This document shows, in pieces, positions 9,792-16,939 of a DNA stretch of 64,000 nt; the stretch's first letter is position 1, and each line of letters begins with the position of its first letter. The notes below the pieces were generated by a model. The model searched no databases. It saw only the letters and a program-made list of their open reading frames with translations, and had not been told where the DNA came from. The stretch spans positions 1-64,000 of the forward strand of contig CAMFHP010000012.1 in assembly GCA_945952225.1 (NCBI GenBank). Reading direction: 5' to 3'. Made by a program: the position numbers and the translations under genes. The stretch comes from an uncultured Myxococcaceae bacterium. Lineage in GTDB: Bacteria; Myxococcota_A; Polyangia; Polyangiales; Ga0077539.

Positions 9792-10793
9792 ATGCCTCGC
9801 ACCGCGATTCTCGGCGTCGGTCACTACGTGCCCACGCGCGTCGTCACGAACGACGACCTTTCGAAGATGTTCAACACCAGCGACGAGTGGATCACGCAGC
9901 GCAGCGGCATCCGCGAGCGCCGCTACATCGAGCGCGACGGCATCGGCGCGAGCGACCTCGCGATCCCCGCCGTGCACATGGCCGCCGAGCGCGCGGGCGT
10001 GGCCCTCTCGGAGATCGACGCGATCATTTTCGCGACGCTCTCGCCCGACGTGTTCTTCCCCGGCTCGGGGGTGTTCCTGCAGACGAAGCTGGGGTTGAAG
10101 AACATCCCGGCGCTCGACATCCGCAACCAGTGCTCGGGCTTTCTCTACGGGCTCTCCATCGCCGACGCGTGGATCCGCGCGGGGATGTACAAGCGCGTGC
10201 TGCTCGTGGGCTCGGAGGTGCACTCCACGGGCATCGACTTCAGCGACGAGGGTCGCGATGTGACCGTGCTCTTCGGCGACGGCGCGGGCGCGGTGATCCT
10301 CGGTCCCACCGACGATCCCGACCGCGGTGTTCACAGCGTGTGTCTCGGCGCCGACGGCTCCGGCGCGGCGGACCTCTGGATCGAAGCCCCCTCGTCGCGC
10401 AACTCGCCCTCGCGCATCACGCAGGAGATGCTCGACGCGCGCAAGCACTACCCCCGCATGAACGGCAAGCAGGTGTTCCGCTGGGCCACGGAGAAGATGC
10501 CCGAGGCCTCGCACGAAGCCCTCGCGCTCGCTTCGAAGACCCTCGCCGACGTCGACCTCTTCGTGCCGCACCAGGCGAACCTGCGCATCAACGAGTTCGT
10601 CGCGCGCAAGCTCGGCATCCCGATGGAGCGCGTGGTCACCACCCTCGACCGCTACGGCAACACCACGGCGGCCTCGATCCCCATCTCGCTCAGTGAAGCG
10701 TGGGCCGACGGGCGCGCGAAGCCCGGCACGCTGGTGCTCTTCGCGGCCTTCGGCAGCGGGTACACCTGGGGCGCCGGCGTGGTGCGGATGTGA
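9792..10793 (+). CDS. fabH: 3-oxoacyl-ACP synthase III (KAS III) family
   Basis: A thiolase-fold condensing enzyme that normally joins acyl-CoA with malonyl-ACP to start fatty-acid synthesis. The 333-residue product carries the Cys-His-Asn triad: Cys114 in RNQCSGF, His260 in VPHQANLR and Asn290 in RYGNTTAASIP. The start at 9792 matches the family N terminus PRTAILGVGHYVPTRVV. There is no acpP, fabD or fabG beside it, so it may be an accessory KAS III using a special primer. It overlaps the following crotonase by 4 bp, which suggests the two act on related acyl-CoAs. Confidence 0.9.
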   Translation: MPRTAILGVGHYVPTRVVTNDDLSKMFNTSDEWITQRSGIRERRYIERDGIGASDLAIPAVHMAAERAGVALSEIDAIIFATLSPDVFFPGSGVFLQTKLGLKNIPALDIRNQCSGFLYGLSIADAWIRAGMYKRVLLVGSEVHSTGIDFSDEGRDVTVLFGDGAGAVILGPTDDPDRGVHSVCLGADGSGAADLWIEAPSSRNSPSRITQEMLDARKHYPRMNGKQVFRWATEKMPEASHEALALASKTLADVDLFVPHQANLRINEFVARKLGIPMERVVTTLDRYGNTTAASIPISLSEAWADGRAKPGTLVLFAAFGSGYTWGAGVVRM

Positions 10794-11563
10794 CCGTCGA
10801 CGCGTCGGTGCGCGTGGTCCGCGAAGGGCCGGTGACGACGGTGGTGCTCCATCGTCCCGCCGCGCGCAACGCGATCGACCGCGCGACCGCCGACGCGCTC
10901 GCCGAGGCGTTTCGCAGCTTCGACGCCGACCCCGACGCCCACGTCGCCGTGCTCTGGGGCGACGGCGGAACCTTCTGTGCGGGCGCAGACCTCAAGGCCA
11001 TCGCGGCGGGCGCGCCCAACCGCCTCGACGCCGACGGCGACGGTCCCCTCGGGCCCACACGTCTGCACCTCTCGAAGCCCGTGATCGCCGCCATCGAAGG
11101 CCACGCGGTCGCGGGCGGCCTCGAACTCGCGCTCTGGTGTGACCTCCGCGTGTGCGCGTCCGACGCGGTGCTCGGTGTGTTCTGCCGACGCTGGGGTGTG
11201 CCGCTCATCGACGGCGGCACCGTGCGCCTGCCGCGCATCGTGGGCCTCGGACGCGCGCTCGATCTCATCCTCACGGGCCGCGCCGTGCACGCCGACGAGG
11301 CCCTCGCGATGGGCCTCGTCAACCGCGTCGTCGCACCGGGAAGCACCCGCGCCGCCGCCGAATCCCTCGCCCGTGAGATCGCTGCGTTTCCGCAGGTGTG
11401 TGTGTGCAGCGACCGTGCGTCGACCTACGAGGCCCTCGACCGCACGACCGCCGACGCCCTCCGCAACGAGCACCTCCGCGGCGTCGCCGCACTCGACGCC
11501 GAGACCGTCGCCGGAGCCACGCGCTTCGCCCTCGGCGCGGGCCGTCACGGGCGCCGCGATTGA
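10790..11563 (+). CDS. enoyl-CoA hydratase/isomerase (crotonase) family protein
   Basis: A 257-residue crotonase-fold protein starting at a GTG that overlaps the fabH stop (GTGA). The first oxyanion-hole stretch (FCAGADLKA) and the second (EGHAVAGGLELALW) are present, and Glu112 aligns with the first catalytic Glu of rat mitochondrial enoyl-CoA hydratase. In an ungapped alignment the second catalytic Glu (rat Glu164) falls on Cys132, so simple hydratase activity is doubtful; isomerase or another crotonase reaction is possible. The substrate is probably an acyl-CoA. Coupling to fabH suggests a short lipid pathway. Confidence 0.85.
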   Translation: MTVDASVRVVREGPVTTVVLHRPAARNAIDRATADALAEAFRSFDADPDAHVAVLWGDGGTFCAGADLKAIAAGAPNRLDADGDGPLGPTRLHLSKPVIAAIEGHAVAGGLELALWCDLRVCASDAVLGVFCRRWGVPLIDGGTVRLPRIVGLGRALDLILTGRAVHADEALAMGLVNRVVAPGSTRAAAESLAREIAAFPQVCVCSDRASTYEALDRTTADALRNEHLRGVAALDAETVAGATRFALGAGRHGRRD

Positions 11564-11570
11564 GCCTCCC

Positions 11571-12683
11571 TCAGCGTCGCGCGACCGCGGGCTGCACCAC
11601 GTGGAGCACCCCGTAGCGCCCCTCGGTGCGCTTCACCGCGTAGCGTCCATCGGGCGGCGCCTTGGCGGCCTCGCAGAGCGTCGCGGCGTTGAACGGACAG
11701 GCCTTGCACTTGCCGCGGCTGCCGGTGCCCACGGGCGCGCGCTGACCGGACCAGTATTGCAGCGCCCACGCGAGGTCGCGCTCGGCGCGGGCCCTGTGAT
11801 GGCGAAACACCCAGAGCCCGAAGGCCTCGTCGTCGACGCGGCGTGTGGTGAGTCCCGCGAGGGGGTCGGGCTGGGCGCTCGCGGGGCGCGTGTCGACGGC
11901 GCTGAGACCCTCGCCCGCGGCGGCCAGCGCGCGCTCGGCGATCTGCGCGGCGAGGCCGTCGGTGACCTTGCGTCCCCGCGGGAGCACCGCGACGCAATGG
12001 AGCAGACGGTCGGTGTTGAAGCCGTTGGCGTCGAGCATGCGGCCGTACGCTTCGACCTGCACCACGTGGGAGGGAAAGAGCTCGCGGCGCCCGCTGAACT
12101 TGAACTCCAGCACGAGGCGCGCGCGACGGCCTTCGAGGTGGATGCGATCGGCGCGGCCCACGAGGCGCACGCCGTGGAGCTCGGCGACGAGGGGCATCTC
12201 GACGAGTTCGAGGGGCTCGCCCGCGGTGATGGCGCGGGTGATCTCTTCGGGGGTGATCTCTTCGGCCTCGGCCTCGAACGCGGCGTGTCCCGCGGCGCCG
12301 GCGGCGAGCTCGGCGTTCTCGGTGCGGAGCGAGTGCGAACGCGCCAGATGCACCTGCATCTCGCAATAGAACTGGTTGGCGAGGGTGCTCACCGACACGC
12401 GCGGAAGCTGCGGCGCGCGCGGTCCGTCGACGAAGGCGCGGATCGCGTCGAGGCGCTCGGGCACGAAGAGGGCGTCGAGGGCGCCGTCGACCCCGTAGCG
12501 ACGCACGGCCGCGTAGAAGCGCCCGACGGGTTCGGGAAAGAGCCCCGCGTGGTGCAACGCCTCCCAGGTGGCCCGTAGCGAGTTGGTCTCGGCCACGATG
12601 GCGTAGAGCTTCGGGGCCAGCTCGGCACGCGCCCGCGCGAGCTCTGCAAGGTGATGAACGTCGAGTGGCGCGGGCGGCGTCAT
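11571..12683 (-). CDS. Cas4/RecB-like PD-(D/E)XK nuclease with Fe-S cluster cysteines
   Basis: The 370-residue protein shows the full RecB-type nuclease pattern in order: Cys107, His133 (motif I His), Asp179 in GRADRI, Glu193-x-Lys195 in LEFKFSG, and Gln209-x3-Tyr213 (QVEAY). Three C-terminal cysteines (326, 329, 337; CKACPF...C) follow. One early Cys plus three late Cys around the nuclease core is the 4Fe-4S arrangement of Cas4, AddB and similar exonucleases. There is no CRISPR array or cas gene here. It is the last gene of a minus-strand block with a putative annealing protein, so the likely role is DNA-end resection for recombination. The first 95 residues are not recognised. Confidence 0.75.
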   Translation of the reverse strand: MTPPAPLDVHHLAELARARAELAPKLYAIVAETNSLRATWEALHHAGLFPEPVGRFYAAVRRYGVDGALDALFVPERLDAIRAFVDGPRAPQLPRVSVSTLANQFYCEMQVHLARSHSLRTENAELAAGAAGHAAFEAEAEEITPEEITRAITAGEPLELVEMPLVAELHGVRLVGRADRIHLEGRRARLVLEFKFSGRRELFPSHVVQVEAYGRMLDANGFNTDRLLHCVAVLPRGRKVTDGLAAQIAERALAAAGEGLSAVDTRPASAQPDPLAGLTTRRVDDEAFGLWVFRHHRARAERDLAWALQYWSGQRAPVGTGSRGKCKACPFNAATLCEAAKAPPDGRYAVKRTEGRYGVLHVVQPAVARR

Positions 12684-12813
12684 GCGGTCGAGGGAGTGAC
12701 TCTACCCGAAACGCGACGGTGCCCCGATGGCCCCCGCGTGAAACTCGCCGTTCGAAGCGCGGGGAGGCGGTCGGGCCTTGACACCCGCCGCCTCCCGGTC
12801 TCCACGAGGCTGT

Positions 12814-12828
12814 GACAGACTACGTCAC
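12814..12828. promoter_or_regulatory. operator-like motif GACAGACTACGTCAC upstream of the nuclease gene
   Basis: This sits in the 158-bp gap between the annealing-protein stop and the nuclease start. With one more base on the left it reads as an interrupted inverted repeat (GTGAC-7-GTCAC). Near-identical copies occur at 14254 (same orientation) and 14270 (inverted), in the gap upstream of the small acidic gene. Recurrence in two gaps of the same gene block suggests a shared transcription-factor site; the binding protein is unknown. Confidence 0.5.
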
Positions 12829-12841
12829 CGCACCGAGGGGA

Positions 12842-13756
12842 TCAGGCCGCAAATTCGGCCTTTCCGTTGCCACCCTCGGCGGCGCGGCGGGCGTCTTCTT
12901 CGGCGATGGCCTTCTTGAGCCACACCTTGGCGTTCTTCATCTTGCCCACCTCTTCGGTGCGCTTGCAGAGGGCCTTCCACGCCGACTCGCGGTCGGGCGC
13001 CGGGAGCGCGGCCAGGTCGGTGCGATGCTTCATCCACACGGCCACGGCCTCGCCGGGGAGCTCGATCTCCGCGATGCGCGCGTAGAAGCCTTCGAGGGCC
13101 GGGGGAACCTCGGCGGGCGGCGCCTCGACGGGCACCTCGTTGCGCGGCGGCGGAACGGGGTCTTCGTCGTGGTGGCTGTGGGCCATCGACGAGAGGTCCA
13201 CACCGCCGCCGGGCTCCTGCACGTTGGCGGGAATGGTCTCCAGCTCCATCTCGTCGAGCACGCCGAGGCCGAGGATCGACAGCGTCGCGCGGCGCTTGGC
13301 CTTCGTCTCGCACTTCATCAGCACGTTCACGGGATCGACGAGGGGCACCGTCGCCGTGGCCGTCTCCACGCGCCCGTTGGGGTGCGTGGCGCGACAGACC
13401 GCGTACACGAGCTTGGTGCCCGCGAGGTCGATCACCTTCGGCCCGTCGATGATCTCGCGGTTCAGCTTGTGGATCGCCGCGAGCTGATCGGTCGCCCCGC
13501 GCGTCGCGTAGAGCACCTCCTTGCCGTTGAGCCGCAGGAACGCGAAGGGCTGCGCGTGGGGGTTGAGCCCGAGGCCCTCGCACATCTGCGTGTAGAAGCG
13601 CGCGCGCTCGTTGGGCCCGAGGCCCGAGAGGTCGCCGCGCAGCACGATCGACTCGATCACCCGCGAGCCCGTGCGCCCGTCGAGGCCGAACTCCGCGCGG
13701 TCGGTCTTCTCGGTCTTCTCCGACTTGTCAGCCTTCTCGATCTTCTCGGTGGTCAT
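12842..13756 (-). CDS. phage-type protein, possible single-strand annealing (RecT/Rad52-like) protein
   Basis: 304 residues. The ATG at complement 13756 follows an AAGGGA ribosome site by about 7 nt. An N-terminal Lys/Glu-rich tail (1-20) leads into a folded part (about 25-180). Its motifs GLNP (63-66), PFAFLRLNGKEVLYATR, KCETKAKRRATLS and GLGVLDE recall a family found in phage genomes, whose layout resembles RecT/Bet and Rad52-type annealing proteins (a GLDP-like motif early, a Lys/Arg-rich helix late). A proline/glutamate linker and a helical C-terminal region of about 85 residues follow. The annealing role is inferred from this resemblance and the Cas4-like nuclease next door; another DNA-metabolism role is possible. 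Confidence 0.5.
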   Translation of the reverse strand: MTTEKIEKADKSEKTEKTDRAEFGLDGRTGSRVIESIVLRGDLSGLGPNERARFYTQMCEGLGLNPHAQPFAFLRLNGKEVLYATRGATDQLAAIHKLNREIIDGPKVIDLAGTKLVYAVCRATHPNGRVETATATVPLVDPVNVLMKCETKAKRRATLSILGLGVLDEMELETIPANVQEPGGGVDLSSMAHSHHDEDPVPPPRNEVPVEAPPAEVPPALEGFYARIAEIELPGEAVAVWMKHRTDLAALPAPDRESAWKALCKRTEEVGKMKNAKVWLKKAIAEEDARRAAEGGNGKAEFAA

Positions 13757-13845
13757 TGGCGCGTTCCCTTCTCGCGGGTTCGTGTGTGCGGCCCGCACCG
13801 CGTCGTCGTGGTCGTGGTTGGGGTTGATGGAAGACCGCTCGCCGC

Positions 13846-14214
13846 TCAGTCGCACTCGTCGTCGAAGCACTCGATCCAGGCGTCGCGGTGCTCGTCGCAC
13901 ACCGTGGTGAACAGCTCATCGCCGCGCAGCGCGGCTTCGGGGTCGAAGCCTCCGTGCGCGTCGACGTCGTTCGCAGGCGCCACGGCGGGCACCACCGGCG
14001 CATCGCCCGCGGGCACGCCCATGCGGCGCTGGGCCTCGCGGATCACGCGGTCCTTCTTGAACCGCGGGTGCGCCTTCCAGTCGGCCCACGTGAGCTCGGC
14101 GCGCAGGCGAACGAGCTCCTCGAGCTCCTGCGCGCTCTCGATCGCGCGCTCGTCGTAGTCGTCGGGCAGCGCGGCCACGTCGTGGCAGAGGGCGATGTTG
14201 CGTGCGTCTTCCAT
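13846..14214 (-). CDS. small acidic protein of unknown function
   Basis: A 122-residue, Asp/Glu-rich protein beginning MEDARNIALCHD. Residues up to about 65 look helical, with a conserved-looking WADWKAHPRFKK. The middle is Pro/Val/Ala-rich and the end has Cys-containing acidic clusters (VCDEH, ECFDDECD). I do not recognise a family. It lies between the XRE regulator and the putative annealing protein on the same strand, 89 bp before the latter, and its promoter region holds the inverted pair of GACAG motifs. Acidic, Cys-ended small proteins near phage recombinases can be DNA mimics or regulators, but nothing here shows that. Confidence 0.6.
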   Translation of the reverse strand: MEDARNIALCHDVAALPDDYDERAIESAQELEELVRLRAELTWADWKAHPRFKKDRVIREAQRRMGVPAGDAPVVPAVAPANDVDAHGGFDPEAALRGDELFTTVCDEHRDAWIECFDDECD

Positions 14215-14253
14215 ACGCCGACGAAGATGCGTCGACGCCCCCGCCCACACAAG

Positions 14254-14284
14254 GACAGGCTATGTCACCGTGTCATAGTCTGTC
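14254..14284. promoter_or_regulatory. 31-bp inverted pair of the GACAG-CTA-GTCAC motif
   Basis: The left half (14254-14268) is GACAGGCTATGTCAC. The right half (14270-14284), read on the other strand, is GACAGACTATGACAC; the halves match at 13 of 15 positions around a single central base. The element lies 40 bp upstream of the small acidic gene and touches the XRE stop codon. It shares its sequence with the single site at 12814. This looks like a dimer or tetramer operator. Confidence 0.6.
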
Positions 14285-15014
14285 ACTTCGATCCGCGGCG
14301 CCCGGCGCGGGTCTTCGGCGCGGAATTTCCCTCGCGCACGAGCGTGACGGGCAGCACGGCGACCTCGGCGGGCTCGGGCTCCACCACGAGGGCCCCGAGC
14401 GTGCGGTCGTACCAGTCGACCAGCACGCCATGCTCGTGCGCGCTCTGCGCCCCGAGGAGCAATCGCACCCAGCCGTCCTGGTCGAAGCGGGCGCCCTTGC
14501 GGGCCAGCGCTTCGAGCGCCATCGCCACCGCGCGGTCGGGCTGAAACCCCGCCACCACCTCGGCCAGCGCGCCGTCGCCGCCCCCCGCGCGCAATCCACC
14601 ATCGCCGCCCTCGGGCGCCCGCGTGCGGGGCGGCACCGCGGGGCTGATTGCCTGCGCAACCGGGCCCATTGCAGGCGATGCCGACGACGCAATATTGCCA
14701 ACCGAGGGAGTGGGCGAAAGGCCTTGCAGCGCGGCGCGCGCGAAGGGGCGCGGATCGGGGCGCAGCGGGCTGTCGAAATAGTCGCCGGGCAATCGGTACG
14801 CCTGCACGACGGCGAGCATCACGTCGCCGCCGAGGCTCCGGTGGCCGCCGAGGATCGCCGCCACGGTGCCCTGCTCGCGCCCGATCGAGGCCGCGAACTC
14901 GCGCTGCGTCACCTTGCGTCCGCGCGCGATTCCCAGGGCGTCGATCAGCTCGGCGAGCCGGTCGCGCCTGCGTCGCGCTGCGTCGGTGGTGACGGCCCTG
15001 GGCACGGACGGCAC
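14283..15014 (-). CDS. XRE-type helix-turn-helix regulator (phage-repressor-like)
   Basis: A 243-residue protein with an Arg-rich N terminus, then an XRE/Cro-like HTH at about 35-55 (VTQREFAASIGREQGTVAAIL), followed by SLGGDVMLAVVQAYRLPGDYF, which matches the helix after the HTH in this family. The middle is a Pro/Ala/Gly linker. The C-terminal 90 residues are unrecognised and may sense a ligand or oligomerise. The start is uncertain: I chose the GTG at complement 15014; a GTG at 15005 is also possible, and an ATG at 15086 would overlap the divergent gene and its operators. It is probably autoregulated through the palindromes just upstream. Confidence 0.65.
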   Translation of the reverse strand: MPSVPRAVTTDAARRRRDRLAELIDALGIARGRKVTQREFAASIGREQGTVAAILGGHRSLGGDVMLAVVQAYRLPGDYFDSPLRPDPRPFARAALQGLSPTPSVGNIASSASPAMGPVAQAISPAVPPRTRAPEGGDGGLRAGGGDGALAEVVAGFQPDRAVAMALEALARKGARFDQDGWVRLLLGAQSAHEHGVLVDWYDRTLGALVVEPEPAEVAVLPVTLVREGNSAPKTRAGRRGSK

Positions 15015-15030
15015 GCTAGCCCGAAGGCAA

Positions 15031-15079
15031 GATTGCTGCAATCTCCTCTTGCGCTTGCAGATTACTTGCGCAATATTGC
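15031..15079. promoter_or_regulatory. operator cluster in the divergent XRE promoter
   Basis: Three perfect palindromes crowd into 49 bp: GATTGCTGCAATC (15031-15043), TTGCGCAA (15066-15073) and GCAATATTGC (15070-15079, overlapping the second). The stretch is clearly AT-richer than its surroundings. GCAATATTGC recurs inside the XRE gene at 14689-14698. A plus-strand promoter can be drawn as TTGCGC (15049-15054), a 17-nt spacer and AATATT (15072-15077). Its predicted start would lie almost at the ATG of the divergent gene, so that mRNA may be leaderless. A minus-strand promoter with its -35 inside the first palindrome is also possible. Confidence 0.55.
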
Positions 15080-15084
15080 TTCCC

Positions 15085-15549
15085 ATGGAGCGGCGGAATC
15101 ACGGGCCCAACCCTGTCATCATGGTGCGTTTCTCGGGCAATCCTGCGGGATCGCGGCGGCGCAAGCCCGTGCGGGCGACCGGGCTCGTGCGGGGCCCCGA
15201 TGCGCCGAAGCTCACGCTGCTCCAGGGCGACGGCGAGACGGTCCCGCGCAACGCGCCCCCGCGGCACGCGATGGACGGGATGATCTCCCCGGTGCGCGCC
15301 CAGGCCGTGCGCCCCGAGTGGGGTGACGACCTCGACGACGAGCTCCTCGACCTGCCCGATCCCCACGGCGCGCAGACGCACCTCGAAGCCGCGATCGCCC
15401 TGCTCCGTCGCGCGGCCCAGGCCACCACGGTGAGCGAGCGCGGCGACGCGACGCTCGTGGCCATCGAGCACGCCTCGCGCTCCTTCGGCGAGCTCTTCGA
15501 CCGCGAGGTGGCGAAGAAGCTCCTGCGCGACATCGCCGACAGTCTCTGA
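15085..15549 (+). CDS. hypothetical protein divergent from the XRE regulator
   Basis: 154 residues if the ATG at 15085 is used; the first 60 are basic and Pro/Arg-rich and probably unstructured. The second half (about 85-154) is acidic and then helical, ending in a predicted helix with LFDREVAKKLLRDIADSL. No family is recognised. There is no Shine-Dalgarno before 15085 or before the next ATG (15121); the palindromic operator ends 6 bp upstream, which would fit a leaderless transcript repressed by the XRE protein. It is probably part of the same accessory block. Confidence 0.5.
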   Translation: MERRNHGPNPVIMVRFSGNPAGSRRRKPVRATGLVRGPDAPKLTLLQGDGETVPRNAPPRHAMDGMISPVRAQAVRPEWGDDLDDELLDLPDPHGAQTHLEAAIALLRRAAQATTVSERGDATLVAIEHASRSFGELFDREVAKKLLRDIADSL

Positions 15550-15584
15550 CCCTCGCGCGCACCGGGCTGGTACGGTCTCGCGCG

Positions 15585-16880
15585 ATGCGCCCGCGCCTCG
15601 CGTCTGCCCTGGTCTGCACCGCCCTCTCCGCCCTCTCCGCGGCCTGCACCGAAGCGCCCTCCGCCGCGCCCGATGCCACCGTCGACGCGCGGCTCCCCTC
15701 GCCCGACGCCGCAGACGATGCGGTCGTCGACGCACTCCCCCCGCCGCCGCCCGCGGAGCCCGGACGCCACACGGTCACGGTGACCGACACGCGCCAGGTG
15801 GTGCCCTCCGACGGGCTCCCGCGCGAGGCGCCCGCGAACCATTCGAACAACAACCTCGACGTCGCCCGCCTCGGCGGACGCACCTACCTCGCGTGGCGCA
15901 CGTCGATGAACCACTTCGCGTCGGCGAGCACGCGCATCCACGTGGTCTCGTCGGACGACGAACGCACCTGGCGCTTCGAGCAGTCGCTCTCGCGCGACAC
16001 CGACCTCCGCGAGCCGCGCTTCCTCGTGCTCGACGGGCGATTGTTTCTCTACGTGTCGCGCCTCGGCACCAACGCGCTCGCCTTCGAGCCGCGCGGCATC
16101 TCGGTGAGCGAGCGCCGCGCCGACGGATCGTGGACGCCCCTCGAAGACCTCTACGAGCCGGGCTTTCTCGCGTGGCGCACGCGCACCGAGCGGGGTCGCC
16201 CGTACATGCTCGGGTACCTCCACGGCGAGAACGAGTACCTGTTCAACGGCCTGCCCATCGACGTCGAGCTGCTCACCACCGCCGACGGACGCACGTGGAC
16301 GCCGGTCGATCCCGCGCGGCGCGTGGTGTACCGCGGCGGCGGCAGCGAGGCCGACTTCGCGCTCGGCGACGACGGCGCGCTCTACGCGGTGATCCGCAAC
16401 GAGGCGGGCGACGACACGGGCTTCGGCTCCCTCGTGTGCCACGCGCCGCCCGGCGACCTCGCCAACTGGAACTGCCACGGCGACCCGCGCAAATACGACT
16501 CGCCGCTGATGTTCTGGCACGACGGCGAGGCCTACCTCGTGGGCCGTCGCAACGTCACCGCGACGGGCCACTTCGACCTCATGCGCCGCGACGAGTCGAG
16601 GGTCTCGCAGGCCGTGCTCAACGAGCTCGACTACCGCAATCAGCCCAAGCGCTGCTCACTCTGGCGCTACGTGCAATCCGAGCATCGCATCGCCTTCGTG
16701 CTCGACCTGCCGTCGCGCGGCGACACGTGCTTCGCGGCCGTGCTCCCCGGCGCGCGCGCCGACGAGCTCGTGCTCTACAACTACAGCTCGCCGCTCGAAG
16801 GCCCCGACCTCCCGTGGTGGATGGGCCAGGCCGGCGACACGCGCATCTACCGCCACGAGCTGCGCTTCGAAGCGCGCTGA
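15585..16880 (+). CDS. secreted lipoprotein, sialidase-like beta-propeller
   Basis: 431 residues. A signal peptide ends in a lipobox (LSAAC), then comes an Ala/Asp/Pro-rich spacer. From about residue 85 the protein has repeated blade-like segments with Asp-box-like pieces (SSDDERTWRF, TTADGRTWTP), as in sialidase or exo-glycosidase propellers. The catalytic arginine triad and Tyr of true sialidases cannot be assigned, so enzyme activity is not claimed. It is alone between the small XRE-linked gene and the E1alpha gene, on the plus strand. Confidence 0.7.
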   Translation: MRPRLASALVCTALSALSAACTEAPSAAPDATVDARLPSPDAADDAVVDALPPPPPAEPGRHTVTVTDTRQVVPSDGLPREAPANHSNNNLDVARLGGRTYLAWRTSMNHFASASTRIHVVSSDDERTWRFEQSLSRDTDLREPRFLVLDGRLFLYVSRLGTNALAFEPRGISVSERRADGSWTPLEDLYEPGFLAWRTRTERGRPYMLGYLHGENEYLFNGLPIDVELLTTADGRTWTPVDPARRVVYRGGGSEADFALGDDGALYAVIRNEAGDDTGFGSLVCHAPPGDLANWNCHGDPRKYDSPLMFWHDGEAYLVGRRNVTATGHFDLMRRDESRVSQAVLNELDYRNQPKRCSLWRYVQSEHRIAFVLDLPSRGDTCFAAVLPGARADELVLYNYSSPLEGPDLPWWMGQAGDTRIYRHELRFEAR

Positions 16881-16939
16881 CACGGACGCGCAGATCCCTT
16901 GCCTCGCGGGGCGCCGCGACGGTACATCGCTGCCCCCTC

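Noticed and set aside
11571-12683. CRISPR-associated Cas4 as part of an adaptation module
   Set aside because: The Fe-S nuclease pattern fits, but there is no cas1, cas2 or repeat array in the window.
14689-14698. Second GCAATATTGC palindrome inside the XRE gene as an operator
   Set aside because: It lies mid-gene without a nearby start; it may be chance codon use, so I record it only as a recurrence of the promoter palindrome.
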